Shown here one piece after another: positions 52,589 through 62,089 of a stretch of 64,000 nt of DNA (its first letter is position 1; each line of letters opens with the position of its first letter). The position numbers were made by a program, and so were the translations under genes. The notes beneath the pieces were generated by a model. It did not search any database. It saw only the letters and a list, made by a program, of their open reading frames with translations, and was not told the DNA's origin. Source of the stretch: Capnocytophaga canimorsus (lineage in GTDB: Bacteria > Bacteroidota > Bacteroidia > Flavobacteriales > Flavobacteriaceae); contig NZ_CP022382.1 of the NCBI RefSeq assembly GCF_002302565.1, forward strand, positions 1,745,001 through 1,809,000, in the 5' to 3' direction.

Positions 52589-52981
52589 TTAAAATACTTT
52601 TTTGCATTTTGAGGTTAACCTTGTTATAAATACCAAAGCAACAACTATGCCAAAAGTATTAAACAATACGTCAAAAATATCTGCGCTTCTTGTATCTGTT
52701 ATTGTCTTTTGCAGTATTTCCATACTCAATCCCCAAACAAATGCTACAATTCCGGCAAAAGTGTAGATAGATAAAGTTTTGTTAAAAAACAATAATTCTC
52801 TCTTTAAAGCCAAAACAAGAAGCAGGGTAAATACAAAATAAAACGTAAAATGAGCTATCTTATCCAAGTGTGGTATGAAGCTCGAAACGGTTTCTTTACT
52901 TGGAGTTTTTAGGCTGGGAAAGGTAACCATAATCAGCCATAAACTCCACAAAATGCTGTATTTGTAACTTTTAAGCTCCAA
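52589..52981 (-). CDS. VanZ family membrane protein
   Basis: A 130-aa integral membrane protein with four helices. '[19 protein letters not shown]' and '[33 protein letters not shown]' are the VanZ-like landmarks. Family members other than VanZ itself have no established function. It overlaps the end of gcvH by 11 bases, so they are co-translated. Confidence 0.87.
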   Translation of the reverse strand: MELKSYKYSILWSLWLIMVTFPSLKTPSKETVSSFIPHLDKIAHFTFYFVFTLLLVLALKRELLFFNKTLSIYTFAGIVAFVWGLSMEILQKTITDTRSADIFDVLFNTFGIVVALVFITRLTSKCKKVF

Positions 52982-53351
52982 TGAGTTCTTTATAGGCTTG
53001 GGCAGAAAGTAAAGTTTCTACCTGTGAAGGGTCAGCGATTTTAACTTTAATCATCCAACCATCTCCGTAAGGGTCAGTATTTACTTGCTCTGGGTTTTCT
53101 TCCAAAGAAGCGTTAAATTCAATAATTTCTCCGCTCAAAGGTAAGAACAAGTCAGAAACGGTTTTAACAGCCTCAACAGTTCCGAAAACTTCCTCTTTGT
53201 CAAGAGTTTCCCCTTCGGTTTCAACTTCAACATAAACGATATCCCCCAATTCTCTTTGAGCAAAATCGGTAATTCCTACCACGGCAACATCTCCCTCGAT
53301 GCGTACCCACTCGTGGTCATTCGTGTACTTTAATTCTGATGGTATATTCAT
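52971..53351 (-). CDS. gcvH: glycine cleavage system H protein
   Basis: Lipoylated shuttle of the glycine cleavage system. The 126-aa product starts at the ATG at 53351 ([16 protein letters not shown]). The lipoyl lysine is K63 in '[12 protein letters not shown]', and the C-terminal helix '[13 protein letters not shown]' is typical. gcvP and gcvT are not in the window. vanZ overlaps its 3' end. Confidence 0.96.
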   Translation of the reverse strand: MNIPSELKYTNDHEWVRIEGDVAVVGITDFAQRELGDIVYVEVETEGETLDKEEVFGTVEAVKTVSDLFLPLSGEIIEFNASLEENPEQVNTDPYGDGWMIKVKIADPSQVETLLSAQAYKELIGA

Positions 53352-53380
53352 AATGCTTCTAATAATTTTCAAACAGATTT

Positions 53381-53388
53381 CAAATGTA
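53381..53388 (-). promoter_or_regulatory. -7 promoter motif for gcvH-vanZ
   Basis: Reads TACATTTG on the minus strand, 30 bases before the gcvH start. Confidence 0.45.
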
Positions 53389-53428
53389 ACAAAATATTTT
53401 AATATACAAAGATTTGTTGGCTTGTTTT

Positions 53429-55201
53429 TTACTTAATTGGTTTTACAATTTGCAGAAACCATTGTTTTACATCACCTTGCAGATGCCCCTCCAATTTCTC
53501 TTTACAAATTTGATGATAATCATTTAACCATTGTTTTTCTTCAATAGTGAGTAAATCCGAATTGATTCCTTGAGGCATAAAAGGACACAAGGTTAGGGTT
53601 TCAAACTGATAGAACGTGCCATAAGGTGTTTTTTCATATGGAACAACAGCTACCAAATTTTCGTGGCGAATACCATACTGGCTTTCTACATAAAAACCAG
53701 GCTCGTTAGAACAAACCATTCCTGGTAGTAATTCTTGAGGGTTAAGGTCTTTTCGGATATTTTGAGGCCCTTCGTGAACATTCATAAAGCTACCCACTCC
53801 GTGACCAGTACCGTGACCATAGTCTTTTGCATTTTTCCAAAGTGGCATTCGAGCAAAGGCATCGAGTTGTACTCCGCGCGTTCCTCTTGGGAATTTTACC
53901 ATTGAAAGTTGAATCATTCCTTTGAGCGTGAGTGTGCTATCATCAATAAACTCTTGAGATACCTCTCCTAAAGGAATGGTTCGGGTAATGTCGGTAGTAC
54001 CTTCCAAATATTGTCCTCCCGAGTCCACCAAAATACTTCCTCTGGCGAAAATTTCTTTACTTGCTGTTTCTGGAGCAGAGTAATGTACAATAGCTCCATT
54101 GCCCTCATAGCCCACAATACTTCCAAAACTTTCACCTACAAAATGTTCGCCTTCGCTACGAAATGCACGTAAACGCTGACCTACACTATATTCCGTCATT
54201 GTTTCTTTTCCTACCTGATGGGTAAGCCAATACAAAAATTTTACCATAGCTACTCCATCACGAACCATTACTTTTCGGAAGCCCTCCAATTCAGTTTCAT
54301 TTTTTACGGCTTTCATCAAACTGGCTGGTGAGGCAGCTTCAATACAAATGTTTTCAGCTTCTAAACTTTTGAAAATAGCCTGATTACTATTTGAGGAAAG
54401 TAATACTCTTTTCCCTTTAATTTTGGATAAGAAGTTAAAAAAATCGGAATAGGGCAACCACTCAACATTTGATTTTTTTAAATGACTAGCTACCTCTTCC
54501 GTTATTTTTTCTGTTTTGGCAAATAAAAAAGTTTGGTTTTCAGAAAGTGCAATGTAACCTAAGAAAACAGGATTGTAGGCCACATCACTTCCTCTTAGAT
54601 TCAACGTCCAAGCTACCTCGTCTAAGGCAGTTATCAAATGAAAATTGGTATTTAAAACTTTCATTTTCAGACGAATATTATTTATTTTTTCACTTACCGA
54701 TTGACCAGCCCATTTTTCAGGATGTACAAATATGGAGTGATCCCCCTCATCAGGACGATTTTGCCAAACATCATCAAGTAAAGGTCTGTCAGTCAAATGG
54801 ATATCTTTAACAGCCAATGATTTTTTTAATTTTTCCCAATTTAAGTGCGATGTGGCTAAGGCATTAACAGCTACTGTGGCATTTTTAGGGAGTTGTGTGC
54901 CTATCCATTCCATATAGTCAGGGGTGCCTTCGACGCTATCTTTAAAGAGTTCAATTCCAGAGTTTTTTAGTTCAATGGGGGCTTGAACAAAGTATCGAGA
55001 ATCAGTCCAAAGCCCTGCTTTTTCTTGGGTGATTACTACCCAACCTGCCGATCCGGTAAACCCTGAAATCCAACGGCGTTCTTGCCATTGTGTGGGCATA
55101 TATTCGCTCATATGGGGGTCTGACCCAAAAACGATAAAAGCATCTACCTTTTGTTGTTTCATCGCTTTGCGTAAAGCAGCTAATTTTTCGGGTGTATTCA
55201 T
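53429..55201 (-). CDS. aminopeptidase P family protein (M24B)
   Basis: Metal-dependent X-Pro aminopeptidase, 590 aa, of the large three-domain type. Two creatinase-like N-terminal domains (about 1-300) precede the pita-bread catalytic domain. Metal-site motifs are '[19 protein letters not shown]' (Asp ligands), '[19 protein letters not shown]' (His) and '[21 protein letters not shown]' (Glu). No signal peptide is seen, so it acts in the cytoplasm. It starts 20 bases after ribE and is probably co-transcribed with it. Confidence 0.93.
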   Translation of the reverse strand: MNTPEKLAALRKAMKQQKVDAFIVFGSDPHMSEYMPTQWQERRWISGFTGSAGWVVITQEKAGLWTDSRYFVQAPIELKNSGIELFKDSVEGTPDYMEWIGTQLPKNATVAVNALATSHLNWEKLKKSLAVKDIHLTDRPLLDDVWQNRPDEGDHSIFVHPEKWAGQSVSEKINNIRLKMKVLNTNFHLITALDEVAWTLNLRGSDVAYNPVFLGYIALSENQTFLFAKTEKITEEVASHLKKSNVEWLPYSDFFNFLSKIKGKRVLLSSNSNQAIFKSLEAENICIEAASPASLMKAVKNETELEGFRKVMVRDGVAMVKFLYWLTHQVGKETMTEYSVGQRLRAFRSEGEHFVGESFGSIVGYEGNGAIVHYSAPETASKEIFARGSILVDSGGQYLEGTTDITRTIPLGEVSQEFIDDSTLTLKGMIQLSMVKFPRGTRGVQLDAFARMPLWKNAKDYGHGTGHGVGSFMNVHEGPQNIRKDLNPQELLPGMVCSNEPGFYVESQYGIRHENLVAVVPYEKTPYGTFYQFETLTLCPFMPQGINSDLLTIEEKQWLNDYHQICKEKLEGHLQGDVKQWFLQIVKPIK

Positions 55202-55221
55202 TTTATGATATTTTTAAATGA

Positions 55222-55815
55222 TTATTTTATGGAAGATTGATATAATTTCGCAACATATTTTCCGATAACGTCAAATTCTAAATTTACAACATCACCTTTT
55301 TTGAGGTTTTTAAAATTAGTATGTTGTAAGGTGTACGGAATAATGGCAACACTGAAACTATTGGTTTGCGAGTCCACAACGGTCAAACTCACGCCATTGA
55401 CCGTAATTGATCCTTTTTCGATGGTTACGTTGCCTTGCGTTGGGTCGTAAACGAAAGTAAATCGGGTACTGCCATTTTCGTCCTTAATTTCGGAGCAAAT
55501 GGCGGTTTGGTCAACGTGTCCTTGAACGATATGCCCATCAAGCCGAGCATTCATCAGCATACTTCGCTCTAAATTAACTTGGTTGCCAACAGATAAAGTA
55601 CTGAGATCGGTTTTACGTAAAGTTTCATCAATAGCAGTAACTTTATACACCTCATTGTCAATAGATACCACGGTTAAGCATACGCCATTGTGGGCTACAC
55701 TTTGATCAATTTTCAACTCATTGGTAAAATTACTTTTAATAAATAGATGTAAATTCGATTTCTCTTTTTCGATTTTAACAATTTCGCCCAAATCTTCAAC
55801 AATTCCAGTAAACAT
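55222..55815 (-). CDS. ribE: riboflavin synthase (alpha chain)
   Basis: Dismutates two 6,7-dimethyl-8-ribityllumazine molecules to riboflavin. The 197-aa product starts at the ATG at 55815 (MFTGIVEDLGEI), the invariant family start. It has two repeated lumazine-binding units ('IDQSVAHNGVCLTVVSID' and 'IEKGSITVNGVSLTVVDSQ'). No FMN riboswitch fold is recognised upstream. First gene of ribE-pepP-like. Confidence 0.96.
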   Translation of the reverse strand: MFTGIVEDLGEIVKIEKEKSNLHLFIKSNFTNELKIDQSVAHNGVCLTVVSIDNEVYKVTAIDETLRKTDLSTLSVGNQVNLERSMLMNARLDGHIVQGHVDQTAICSEIKDENGSTRFTFVYDPTQGNVTIEKGSITVNGVSLTVVDSQTNSFSVAIIPYTLQHTNFKNLKKGDVVNLEFDVIGKYVAKLYQSSIK

Positions 55816-55843
55816 ATTTCTTTTCAAAATGTGGATTTCTCCA

Positions 55844-55851
55844 CAAAGTTA
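55844..55851 (-). promoter_or_regulatory. -7 promoter motif for ribE
   Basis: Reads TAACTTTG on the minus strand, 29 bases before the ribE start; the short leader argues against a riboswitch. Confidence 0.45.
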
Positions 55852-55971
55852 TAAATTTTTTTGTTAAACGCATTCTTTCTTTATGATGTACATTGTTCAA
55901 GTAAAGATGCGAAATTAACTATTTATCAAGTGTTTTAAAAATAGAATGAAGCATAATCCTTTTGGAATTCC

Positions 55972-55979
55972 TATCTTTG
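55972..55979 (+). promoter_or_regulatory. -7 promoter motif for the YihY/BrkB gene
   Basis: TATCTTTG matches TAnnTTTG 60 bases before the ATG at 56039. Confidence 0.45.
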
Positions 55980-56038
55980 TCCGCCAGAATATAATTCGTT
56001 GAATATTAATTAAAACAGAAAATATAGGGAAAATCAGT

Positions 56039-57019
56039 ATGATTAAAAAAATTACAAACCATAAAATATTCAAACTTTTCAAACTAACATCACTGGAGTT
56101 TTTGGAGGATAATTGCCTGAAACTAAGTGCATCTTTGTCCTACTCCACGATTTTCGCATTGCCTTCATTGGCAATTTTAATCATCTCATCGGTGGGATTG
56201 TTTTACGATGCCAATCAAGTTTCGTCCGAATTTTTCCATCAACTTGCTGATTTAGTCGGAGAAAAATCGGCTTTACAAATTCAATCCGTTATCGACAACA
56301 TACAAATTGACGATTCGGGAAGGATAGCCCAATGGATAAGCATCGCTACACTTATTTTCACAGCTTCGGCGGTATTTGCTGAAATTCAGAGTTCTATAAA
56401 CTATATTTGGGAACTGAAAGCTAAACCTCAAAAGGGAATTTTACGTATTATCATCAACCGATTGCTTTCCTTTGCGATGATTGGAGCTTTGGGTTTTGTG
56501 CTGTTAGTCAGTTTGTTAATAAACACATTCATTGATATTTTGTTCAAACAATTATCACGAATGTTTTCGGAGAATTCAGTTTATCTTGCCCAGATTTTTA
56601 ATATTGCAATTGTTTTTTCGATAGTTACGATTATATTTAGCTTCATTTTCAAGACCTTACCTGACGGGAAGTTAAAATGGAAGGATACGCTCATTGGGGC
56701 AGGATTTACTTCTATTTTGTTTATGCTGGGTAAATTTGTAATTGGGAATTATTTAGTAAATACCGCTAAATTAGATGTTTATGGAGCGGCAGGTTCTGTT
56801 TTGGTTTTGTTGGTATGGGTTTATTACTCGGCAATCATACTTTATTTCGGAGCAGTTTTTACCAAAAATTATTCGGAAATGTACGGAACTCCCATAGAGC
56901 CAAGCAGTTATTCTGTTCGTGTCATCATAGAGGAAAGGGAGGTGGATTATGCCAAACAGCCTTCGGAAATTGCTGAAAAACAAGAAGATATGTCCAATAA
57001 AAGAAAGAAAACCAGCTAG
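56039..57019 (+). CDS. YihY/virulence factor BrkB family membrane protein
   Basis: A 326-aa inner-membrane protein with about six helices. The family pattern is clear: 'LEDNCLKLSASLSYSTIFALPSLAILIISSVGLFY' at the start, 'LIFTASAVFAEIQSSINYIWELKAKPQKG' in the middle, and 'YGAAGSVLVLLVWVYYSAIILYFGAVFTKNYSEMYG' near the end. The role of the family is unsettled; it is not a ribonuclease despite the old 'RNase BN' name. Single gene. Confidence 0.9.
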   Translation: MIKKITNHKIFKLFKLTSLEFLEDNCLKLSASLSYSTIFALPSLAILIISSVGLFYDANQVSSEFFHQLADLVGEKSALQIQSVIDNIQIDDSGRIAQWISIATLIFTASAVFAEIQSSINYIWELKAKPQKGILRIIINRLLSFAMIGALGFVLLVSLLINTFIDILFKQLSRMFSENSVYLAQIFNIAIVFSIVTIIFSFIFKTLPDGKLKWKDTLIGAGFTSILFMLGKFVIGNYLVNTAKLDVYGAAGSVLVLLVWVYYSAIILYFGAVFTKNYSEMYGTPIEPSSYSVRVIIEEREVDYAKQPSEIAEKQEDMSNKRKKTS

Positions 57020-57089
57020 AAAGTGAAGCTGATTTTCTTGATTGTAAAATGTATGGCTTTTCCTCATACATTTTTCATTTGTTAATCAT

Positions 57090-57374
57090 TTATCTATTTA
57101 AATACCCTTTCAACGCCTCTACATATTCCTCAAAGGCTTCTAAGCCTTGGGAAGTAAGAGCGAGTTCCGTATTTGGATAATTATCTTTAAATGATTTGGT
57201 TACAGTGATATATCCCGCTTTTTCGAGTTTAGCTATCTGTACACTGATGTTTCCCGAAGTAGCTTGGGTAACTTCTTTTATCCGATTGAAATCTGCTTTT
57301 TCTTCCGAAACCAAAAGTGACATGATTGCCAATCGTAACTGCGAATGCAAAAGAGGATTTAAATTTTTAAACAT
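57090..57374 (-). CDS. winged-helix transcriptional regulator
   Basis: A 94-aa DNA-binding protein from the ATG at 57374, 8 bases after the preceding gene's stop. Helix-turn-helix: 'LNPLLHSQLRLAIMSLLVSEEKADFNRIKEVTQATSGNISVQIAKLEKAGYITVTKSF', then a wing and a C-terminal helix. This fits the MarR/ArsR-like 'winged helix DNA-binding' family, often paired with a membrane protein in Bacteroidota. Last of a three-gene run that includes such a membrane protein, which it may regulate (inference). Confidence 0.88.
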   Translation of the reverse strand: MFKNLNPLLHSQLRLAIMSLLVSEEKADFNRIKEVTQATSGNISVQIAKLEKAGYITVTKSFKDNYPNTELALTSQGLEAFEEYVEALKGYLNR

Positions 57375-57382
57375 CACTTGAT

Positions 57383-58000
57383 TTATACGGTTTTTATTTC
57401 TTTGTTTTCTTCGTGAATGATAATTGCTTGTGAATTGGTTATCGGACACAAATCTATTTTTTTTCCAAATTCTGAAATCATGGTTTCTACTACTTCTACA
57501 AATGGAAAATTGGTGTAATGAGGTACGGGGTAAAAATCAATAACATCTAAGCCTACAAAAGATTGTAATTCGGGGGCTTTTGCTACATCGTCCATTAGGG
57601 TAACATATTCAATATTAGATGAAAGCACCATAGAACCCGCCGATTCTCCTATATAAGTTTTTCCTTTCTTAATTTCCTCGATAATGATGGTATCTGCACC
57701 CGATTTTTTCAACTCTTGAAGAAGAAAAAATGTATTCCCTCCCGAAATATAAATGAAATCGTTTTGCTGAATTTTTTCTTTAATTTCAGAATATTTTGCG
57801 GTGGAAATTTCCAACTCATCAATGATAAATCCCATTTTTTCAAAGGTCTTTTTTGCAGTATCTACATAAAAGGTAACCTCTTCCACTAAACTTGCCGTAG
57901 CGATAAAAGTGATTATTTTTCCTTTATTTTCGACTCCTGCAAATGTTTCGAAAATAGAAGCTACCTCACTAAAAGAGGAACATAGAAATATATTTTTCAT
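57383..58000 (-). CDS. peptidase E (S51) / class I glutamine amidotransferase-like protein
   Basis: A 205-aa cytoplasmic protein of the peptidase S51 family, which cleaves Asp-X dipeptides. The nucleophile elbow 'YIGESAGSMVLS' has Ser120, and 'IYISGGNTFFLLQELKK' supplies the oxyanion/NxT region. 'GLDVIDFYPVPHYTNF' carries the usual His. A Type-1 amidotransferase-like role without dipeptidase activity is possible. It is followed 8 bases later by the winged-helix regulator. Confidence 0.88.
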   Translation of the reverse strand: MKNIFLCSSFSEVASIFETFAGVENKGKIITFIATASLVEEVTFYVDTAKKTFEKMGFIIDELEISTAKYSEIKEKIQQNDFIYISGGNTFFLLQELKKSGADTIIIEEIKKGKTYIGESAGSMVLSSNIEYVTLMDDVAKAPELQSFVGLDVIDFYPVPHYTNFPFVEVVETMISEFGKKIDLCPITNSQAIIIHEENKEIKTV

Positions 58001-58025
58001 TGTTTTTGTTTTTTATTCACCGTAG

Positions 58026-58045
58026 GGACGAGACACATCTCGTCC
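58026..58045. repeat. REP-like palindrome
   Basis: Perfect 8-base inverted repeat GGACGAGA-caca-TCTCGTCC, preceded by GTAG and GC-rich for this genome. It lies between two minus-strand genes. It resembles the single units of REP-type intergenic palindromes, but there is only one copy in this window. Confidence 0.4.
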
Positions 58046-58089
58046 GCTTGTAATTTCATTATAATCAATGTGTTAAAAATATCCGTTCC

Positions 58090-58671
58090 TTACGAAAAGA
58101 TTCGTTTTTTATAATCCGAATGCAACTGAATTCCTGGAATTAAAAACAACAAGGCTGCCAAAACTACGGTCATCAAAATGCTGTAATATCCGTAATTGAT
58201 AAACAAAGTACTGTAAACCAACGCAAAGGAAACCAGCGAAGTACTTATCCAAAGTTGGTTTTTCAGCTGTAATGCCGTTGCCAGGGAAGCCATTGCAAAA
58301 GGTAGGTATATCAGTACAATAATCCACTTGGAAGATTGTGTAAATCCGCCCACCATTGCACCTATTCCCGCCACGAACCAAAGCCAGCCCATCCAGTCGA
58401 TGCTTTTGCCTTGTTTTTCGGCTTTTATGCCTTCTCGCATTTTGGCAATAAAGGTAAAAATAAATCCCAAAGGCATCAAAATAAGCCACACGAGTCCCGA
58501 TTTATTGAAATGAAAATCAAATTGATACATCAGGAAATGTATAGTTCCTGCTAACATAATGAGTACGCCCCAAAAGATAAAGAAAAATCCGTTTTGTTCG
58601 TACTTTTGTTTGCGTTGATTGATAACCTCTTGAATGATTTTTAGGCTATCATTAGGTTGTAATTGTTCCAT
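58090..58671 (-). CDS. multi-helix membrane protein paired with a regulator
   Basis: A 193-aa inner-membrane protein with five to six hydrophobic helices and a soluble N-terminal helix ('NDSLKIIQEVINQRKQKYEQNG'). The layout is that of small membrane proteins found next to winged-helix regulators in Bacteroidota. No enzyme motif is visible. It heads the run with the S51 peptidase and the regulator, separated from the former by 89 bases holding the REP-like palindrome. Confidence 0.72.
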   Translation of the reverse strand: MEQLQPNDSLKIIQEVINQRKQKYEQNGFFFIFWGVLIMLAGTIHFLMYQFDFHFNKSGLVWLILMPLGFIFTFIAKMREGIKAEKQGKSIDWMGWLWFVAGIGAMVGGFTQSSKWIIVLIYLPFAMASLATALQLKNQLWISTSLVSFALVYSTLFINYGYYSILMTVVLAALLFLIPGIQLHSDYKKRIFS

Positions 58672-58696
58672 TTTTTATTGAATTTTAAATAGGTTA

Positions 58697-58704
58697 CAAA
58701 TATA
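58697..58704 (-). promoter_or_regulatory. -7 promoter motif for the membrane protein-S51-regulator run
   Basis: Reads TATATTTG on the minus strand, 26 bases before the start at 58671. Confidence 0.45.
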
Positions 58705-58723
58705 ATTTAATTTATTTTATAAA

Positions 58724-60643
58724 TCAAAACCGCACCATCGTTCCAAAATAGAAAATCCGTTTTTGGAGGTGGTTGTAATGTAAATTTGTGTAATCCGAAT
58801 TGTAATACACCGAAGCAGAATTGTTGAAATTCAACAGATTATTGACAGAAATAAAAGCAATAACTGCTGTTTTTCCAATGAAGAAAAGTCGGTTTGCTGA
58901 AAAATCCAAGCGTTTATAATGAGGCATTTCAGCGGAATACCAATCGCCGAAAATAGGTTGAAAATCATTGGCTTGTGGATTAAAAACTGCCGACTGCACA
59001 GGAGTAAAACGATTACTCGGACGCGTACTGAAAACCAATGAAGCCGTAAACCACTTCGGATTTTTGTATGTTAATTGTGATTTGATAAAGTATTTTAAGT
59101 TTAAAGGTGTATTATATTTTTGATTTCCAATAATATACTTCTGATTTATAAAAGTATTCGATATTGAAAAAGAAAATTGATGATTCAATTTAAAATCCAC
59201 AGAAGCCTCACTTCCAAAGGTTTGTGTTTTATCAAATTGTTCGTAATGATTGGTTACAATATCGCCTTTATCTGCTTTGAAATATACTGATGTAGAAATG
59301 TTAAATTTCTCATTTTCAAAAGAATAATCCAAAGCAATTTGATGACTGCTCAGCGTATTGAAATTGCGAATAATATAATTTGGTGTAGTATAGCTGTGGT
59401 ATTTTCCTGCACTGAAAATCAACCGATGCTCGTTATTTGGCGTGTAATTAGCTGAAAATTGGTAACTTGTAAAACTTTCGGTGTTTTTGTGAAGAAAAAT
59501 ATTTTTCCGCAAAGCCGATGAAAAATTCCACTGATTATTAGGTGAATAATTGGCATACACATAAGGTTCTACATAAAAAAAATCAGTTGTTTTTTCATTG
59601 GTAAATGTCGGACTTTCAGGCTTTAAACTGAAATAAAATTGCGGTAAAATTTCATTGTAATGATAGCGAAATACCGAAGCATCTACACCATATTGCATAC
59701 TAAATGCTCTCGAAAACTGAGTTTTAAAGCCCAAACCATTGAAAATCTGAATATTTTTCACTTTGGAATCAATATTTCCGAATTTGAATTCCGAATCGGA
59801 AAAATCCACCATCGAAGCCCAACGAATTTTAGTTTTCTGCGTAAAATAATCCAAATTATTCACTGAAAAAAAGCGTTTTTTGAAGGCTTCAACATCGCCT
59901 AAAAAATTCAAAGAACGATTCAAAACCGAATATTTTTCATCAATAAAATAATTAAATGTGTTGAAAGACAGGTTTTTATTGATTTTTAGATGTGTGTTTG
60001 CTCCCAAATCGAAAGTGGAAAAATGTTGCAGTTGGTCTAAACTTTTTCTGTTCAACCCGATAATAGCATCGCTAAACTGATAATTGGCGTAAATTTGCGT
60101 AAAATTGTTTTTACCGAGTTTCTGATTTCGCATCAGTCCAATATTGGAAAGAGCCAAAGAAACTTGCGTAAACTCGCTGATTTTCTGCGTGTTGGTTTCT
60201 ATTTCCACTAACCCCGCACTTGAATTACCGAAATTCAAAGGTGGATTACTCGAATAAACATATTGTTTATCAATGAGTTCAGTATTGAAAAGTGAAAAAT
60301 TTCCCAAGCCATCATTCCGACTGAAACGCACGGGATTTAACACAGGAGAACCGTTGAGATAAACCCTTGACCTATCGGGACTTCCGCCTCTAAGCGAAGG
60401 GTTAGCACTCTCATCTGTATTAGTGGAAGCAGGAAGTGTGGTAATGGCTTTGAGCGGGTCGGCATTGGCAGCAGGATTGAAATAAATATCTAATGAATTG
60501 AGTTTCTTCACCGCAAATTTTTCAGAAATCGGGTCTTTTTTCACGATAACTACTTCTTCTAATTGGTTGATTTGGAGACTGTCTTGTTAAGCTTGTACAA
60601 AACTGAAAACAAGTAAATTAAGTAATAAAAATAGTGTTTTCAT
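58724..60643 (-). pseudogene. TonB-dependent receptor broken by one stop codon
   Basis: From the ATG at 60643 the frame encodes a signal peptide (MKTLFLLLNLLVFSFVQA, 18 codons) and then hits TAA at 60589-60587. The same frame goes on without a break: 'QDSLQINQLEEVVIV' (TonB-box-like), a plug with 'NPSLRGGSPDRSRVYLNGSPV', and a beta-barrel to the terminal 'YFGTMVRF' (last residue Phe, as in outer-membrane barrels). Codon 19 sits just after the expected signal-peptidase cut, where Gln is usual; CAA to TAA is one base change. The 606 codons from the GTG at 60544 would lack a signal peptide. Ligand unknown. Confidence 0.85.
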
Positions 60644-60731
60644 TATTAAAATTTTAAAAAGATTAAAGGAAATAACTTGTCATATTTCTTATTTTTTTCG
60701 ACCTTTGTTAGCTAATTTTAATTATCATTTT

Positions 60732-61019
60732 ATGAGTGAAAAAGAAACGAATGAGTACGGAGGTTTACTCAAAAAAAATCCTAAATTGGGAGTTTTAGTG
60801 TTGATTCTCATAGGAGTAGCATTTTTGGTTTATGCTTACATAACGCATAATAACCTGACACAGTGGGAACAAGAAGGAGGTTCGCGTCCGATGAATCGTC
60901 TTTTTGCTGCGGTATATGATATGGCGGGTGTTTGGGGCGTTACCTCACTTTTGGCAGTGGGAGGATTTTTCTTTCTCTACCAAGCCTATACTGCTTATAA
61001 CAAATTGTTAAAGAAATAG
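60732..61019 (+). CDS. small two-helix membrane protein
   Basis: A 95-aa protein from the ATG at 60732 with two hydrophobic segments ('LGVLVLILIGVAFLVYAYIT' and 'GVWGVTSLLAVGGFFFLYQAYTAY') and a short polar link with 'GGSRPMNRLFAAVYDMAG'. No family with a known role is recognised. It is divergent from the broken receptor and convergent with the secreted TPR-like gene, sharing a terminator with the latter. Confidence 0.7.
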   Translation: MSEKETNEYGGLLKKNPKLGVLVLILIGVAFLVYAYITHNNLTQWEQEGGSRPMNRLFAAVYDMAGVWGVTSLLAVGGFFFLYQAYTAYNKLLKK

Positions 61020-61025
61020 TTATTT

Positions 61026-61054
61026 AAAAGGGCAAAATAAAATTGCCCTTTTTT
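61026..61054. terminator. shared terminator between convergent small genes
   Basis: Stem AAAAGGGCAA/TTGCCCTTTT with a 7-base loop and T-runs on both strands, 6 bases after the stop at 61019 and at the stop at 61053. Confidence 0.8.
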
Positions 61055-61811
61055 ATTTTGATTTTTCAGAAAACTTTTCGTGAAATTTCCTCTCTAACTC
61101 ATTCGCTTTTTCTTTTTGATTATCATAAGAATACCATTTTAAAAGGCTTTGATAAGCTTCCTTCTTTCCCCAAGTAGGTAAATGTTCGGAATTTTGGTTC
61201 GGTTCAGGGAGTGAAATAGCTTTCAAAAGCGAAGTTTCTGCCTTTTTACCTCCGCCATATTGTTTGAGAATATGCGTATCATAATTGCCCTCCGCATAAT
61301 GCAAACGCGGATTTTCCTTTTGCAAACGAAAGCCTTTTTGTAGATTTTCACGAATTTCGGCATCAATTTGCATCGCTTCCATCTGATTTTTCATAAAAAC
61401 AAACGACAAACTCAAATTGTTGGCTAATAAAGCATAATCTTCGGCGTTTTTATTTTTCTTATCTTGCAGAATATCAATACTTTTTCGGTTGTACTCACTC
61501 GCTTTTTCTTTGTTATCTGTTTTCGAATAGAAAATGGTTTGATAGAGATGCAAATAAGATTTCCAATACAAATTCCATTGGTTATTTCCCTTATTTTCAG
61601 AAAGTTGTTTTTCCAATTTTTCTAACGGAAGTCCGTTTTTGGTAGCAAAGGCTTCACCCAAAGATTTTTCAATTTTCTGTTGAATTCCGTCAAGGGCAAA
61701 TGAATTTTCTACTGCTTGAATTTCAGTGGTTTTTGAATTTTGAGCTTGTGTATTCATTGCAAGAAACGAGCAAACCACAGCAAAAACGATGTTTTTAAAA
61801 TTTCTGTTCAT
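61053..61811 (-). CDS. secreted TPR-like helical protein
   Basis: Exported 252-aa protein with signal peptide (about 1-23, ending NTQAQ). The rest is helical with TPR-like spacing ('WNLYWKSYLHLYQTIFYSKTDNKEKASEYNRKSIDIL', 'ENPRLHYAEGNYDTHILKQYGGGKKAETSLLKAISLP', 'WGKKEAYQSLLKWYSYDNQKEKANELERKFHEKF'). No catalytic motif is visible. It lies on the same strand upstream of the broken receptor, with the small membrane gene between them, so any functional pairing is speculative. Confidence 0.78.
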   Translation of the reverse strand: MNRNFKNIVFAVVCSFLAMNTQAQNSKTTEIQAVENSFALDGIQQKIEKSLGEAFATKNGLPLEKLEKQLSENKGNNQWNLYWKSYLHLYQTIFYSKTDNKEKASEYNRKSIDILQDKKNKNAEDYALLANNLSLSFVFMKNQMEAMQIDAEIRENLQKGFRLQKENPRLHYAEGNYDTHILKQYGGGKKAETSLLKAISLPEPNQNSEHLPTWGKKEAYQSLLKWYSYDNQKEKANELERKFHEKFSEKSK

Positions 61812-61887
61812 TGTATTTGTTGTTTTTAAATTAGTTTATATTATAAATTAAATATCTAAAAAAAACACTTCTTTTCTTTTGTTAGGA

Positions 61888-61895
61888 CAAATATA
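61888..61895 (-). promoter_or_regulatory. -7 promoter motif for the TPR-like gene
   Basis: Reads TATATTTG on the minus strand, 77 bases before the start at 61811. Confidence 0.4.
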
Positions 61896-62078
61896 AATTA
61901 GTTATACTCTATAAATCAAATGTTTTTTTAAAAAATCAGACAATTGCTATAATCATCTGATTTTTAGTTTTTTTTTATTGAAACAATAAGTGTGTTGATA
62001 TTGAATGTTTTATAAAACAAAATATCTCCTAGAAAAAAGTTATTCCTAAAAAAACACTCGAGTGAATATGCCACACGT

Positions 62079-62089
62079 AAAAAAAAACT
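62079..62089. repeat. left target-site duplication of the IS
   Basis: AAAAAAAAACT, identical to 63235-63245 on the other side of the element. Confidence 0.7.

Noticed and set aside
55816..55851. FMN riboswitch before ribE
   Set aside because: The distance from promoter motif to start is under 30 bases, too short for the RFN element, and no RFN motif is seen.
58109..58489. 126-codon minus-strand frame inside the membrane-protein gene
   Set aside because: Out-of-frame shadow of the 193-aa membrane protein, whose frame shows proper hydrophobic helices.
62055..62064. CACTCGAGTG palindrome left of the IS
   Set aside because: Ten-base palindrome without partner copies or link to a gene start; too short to support an operator or recombination site.
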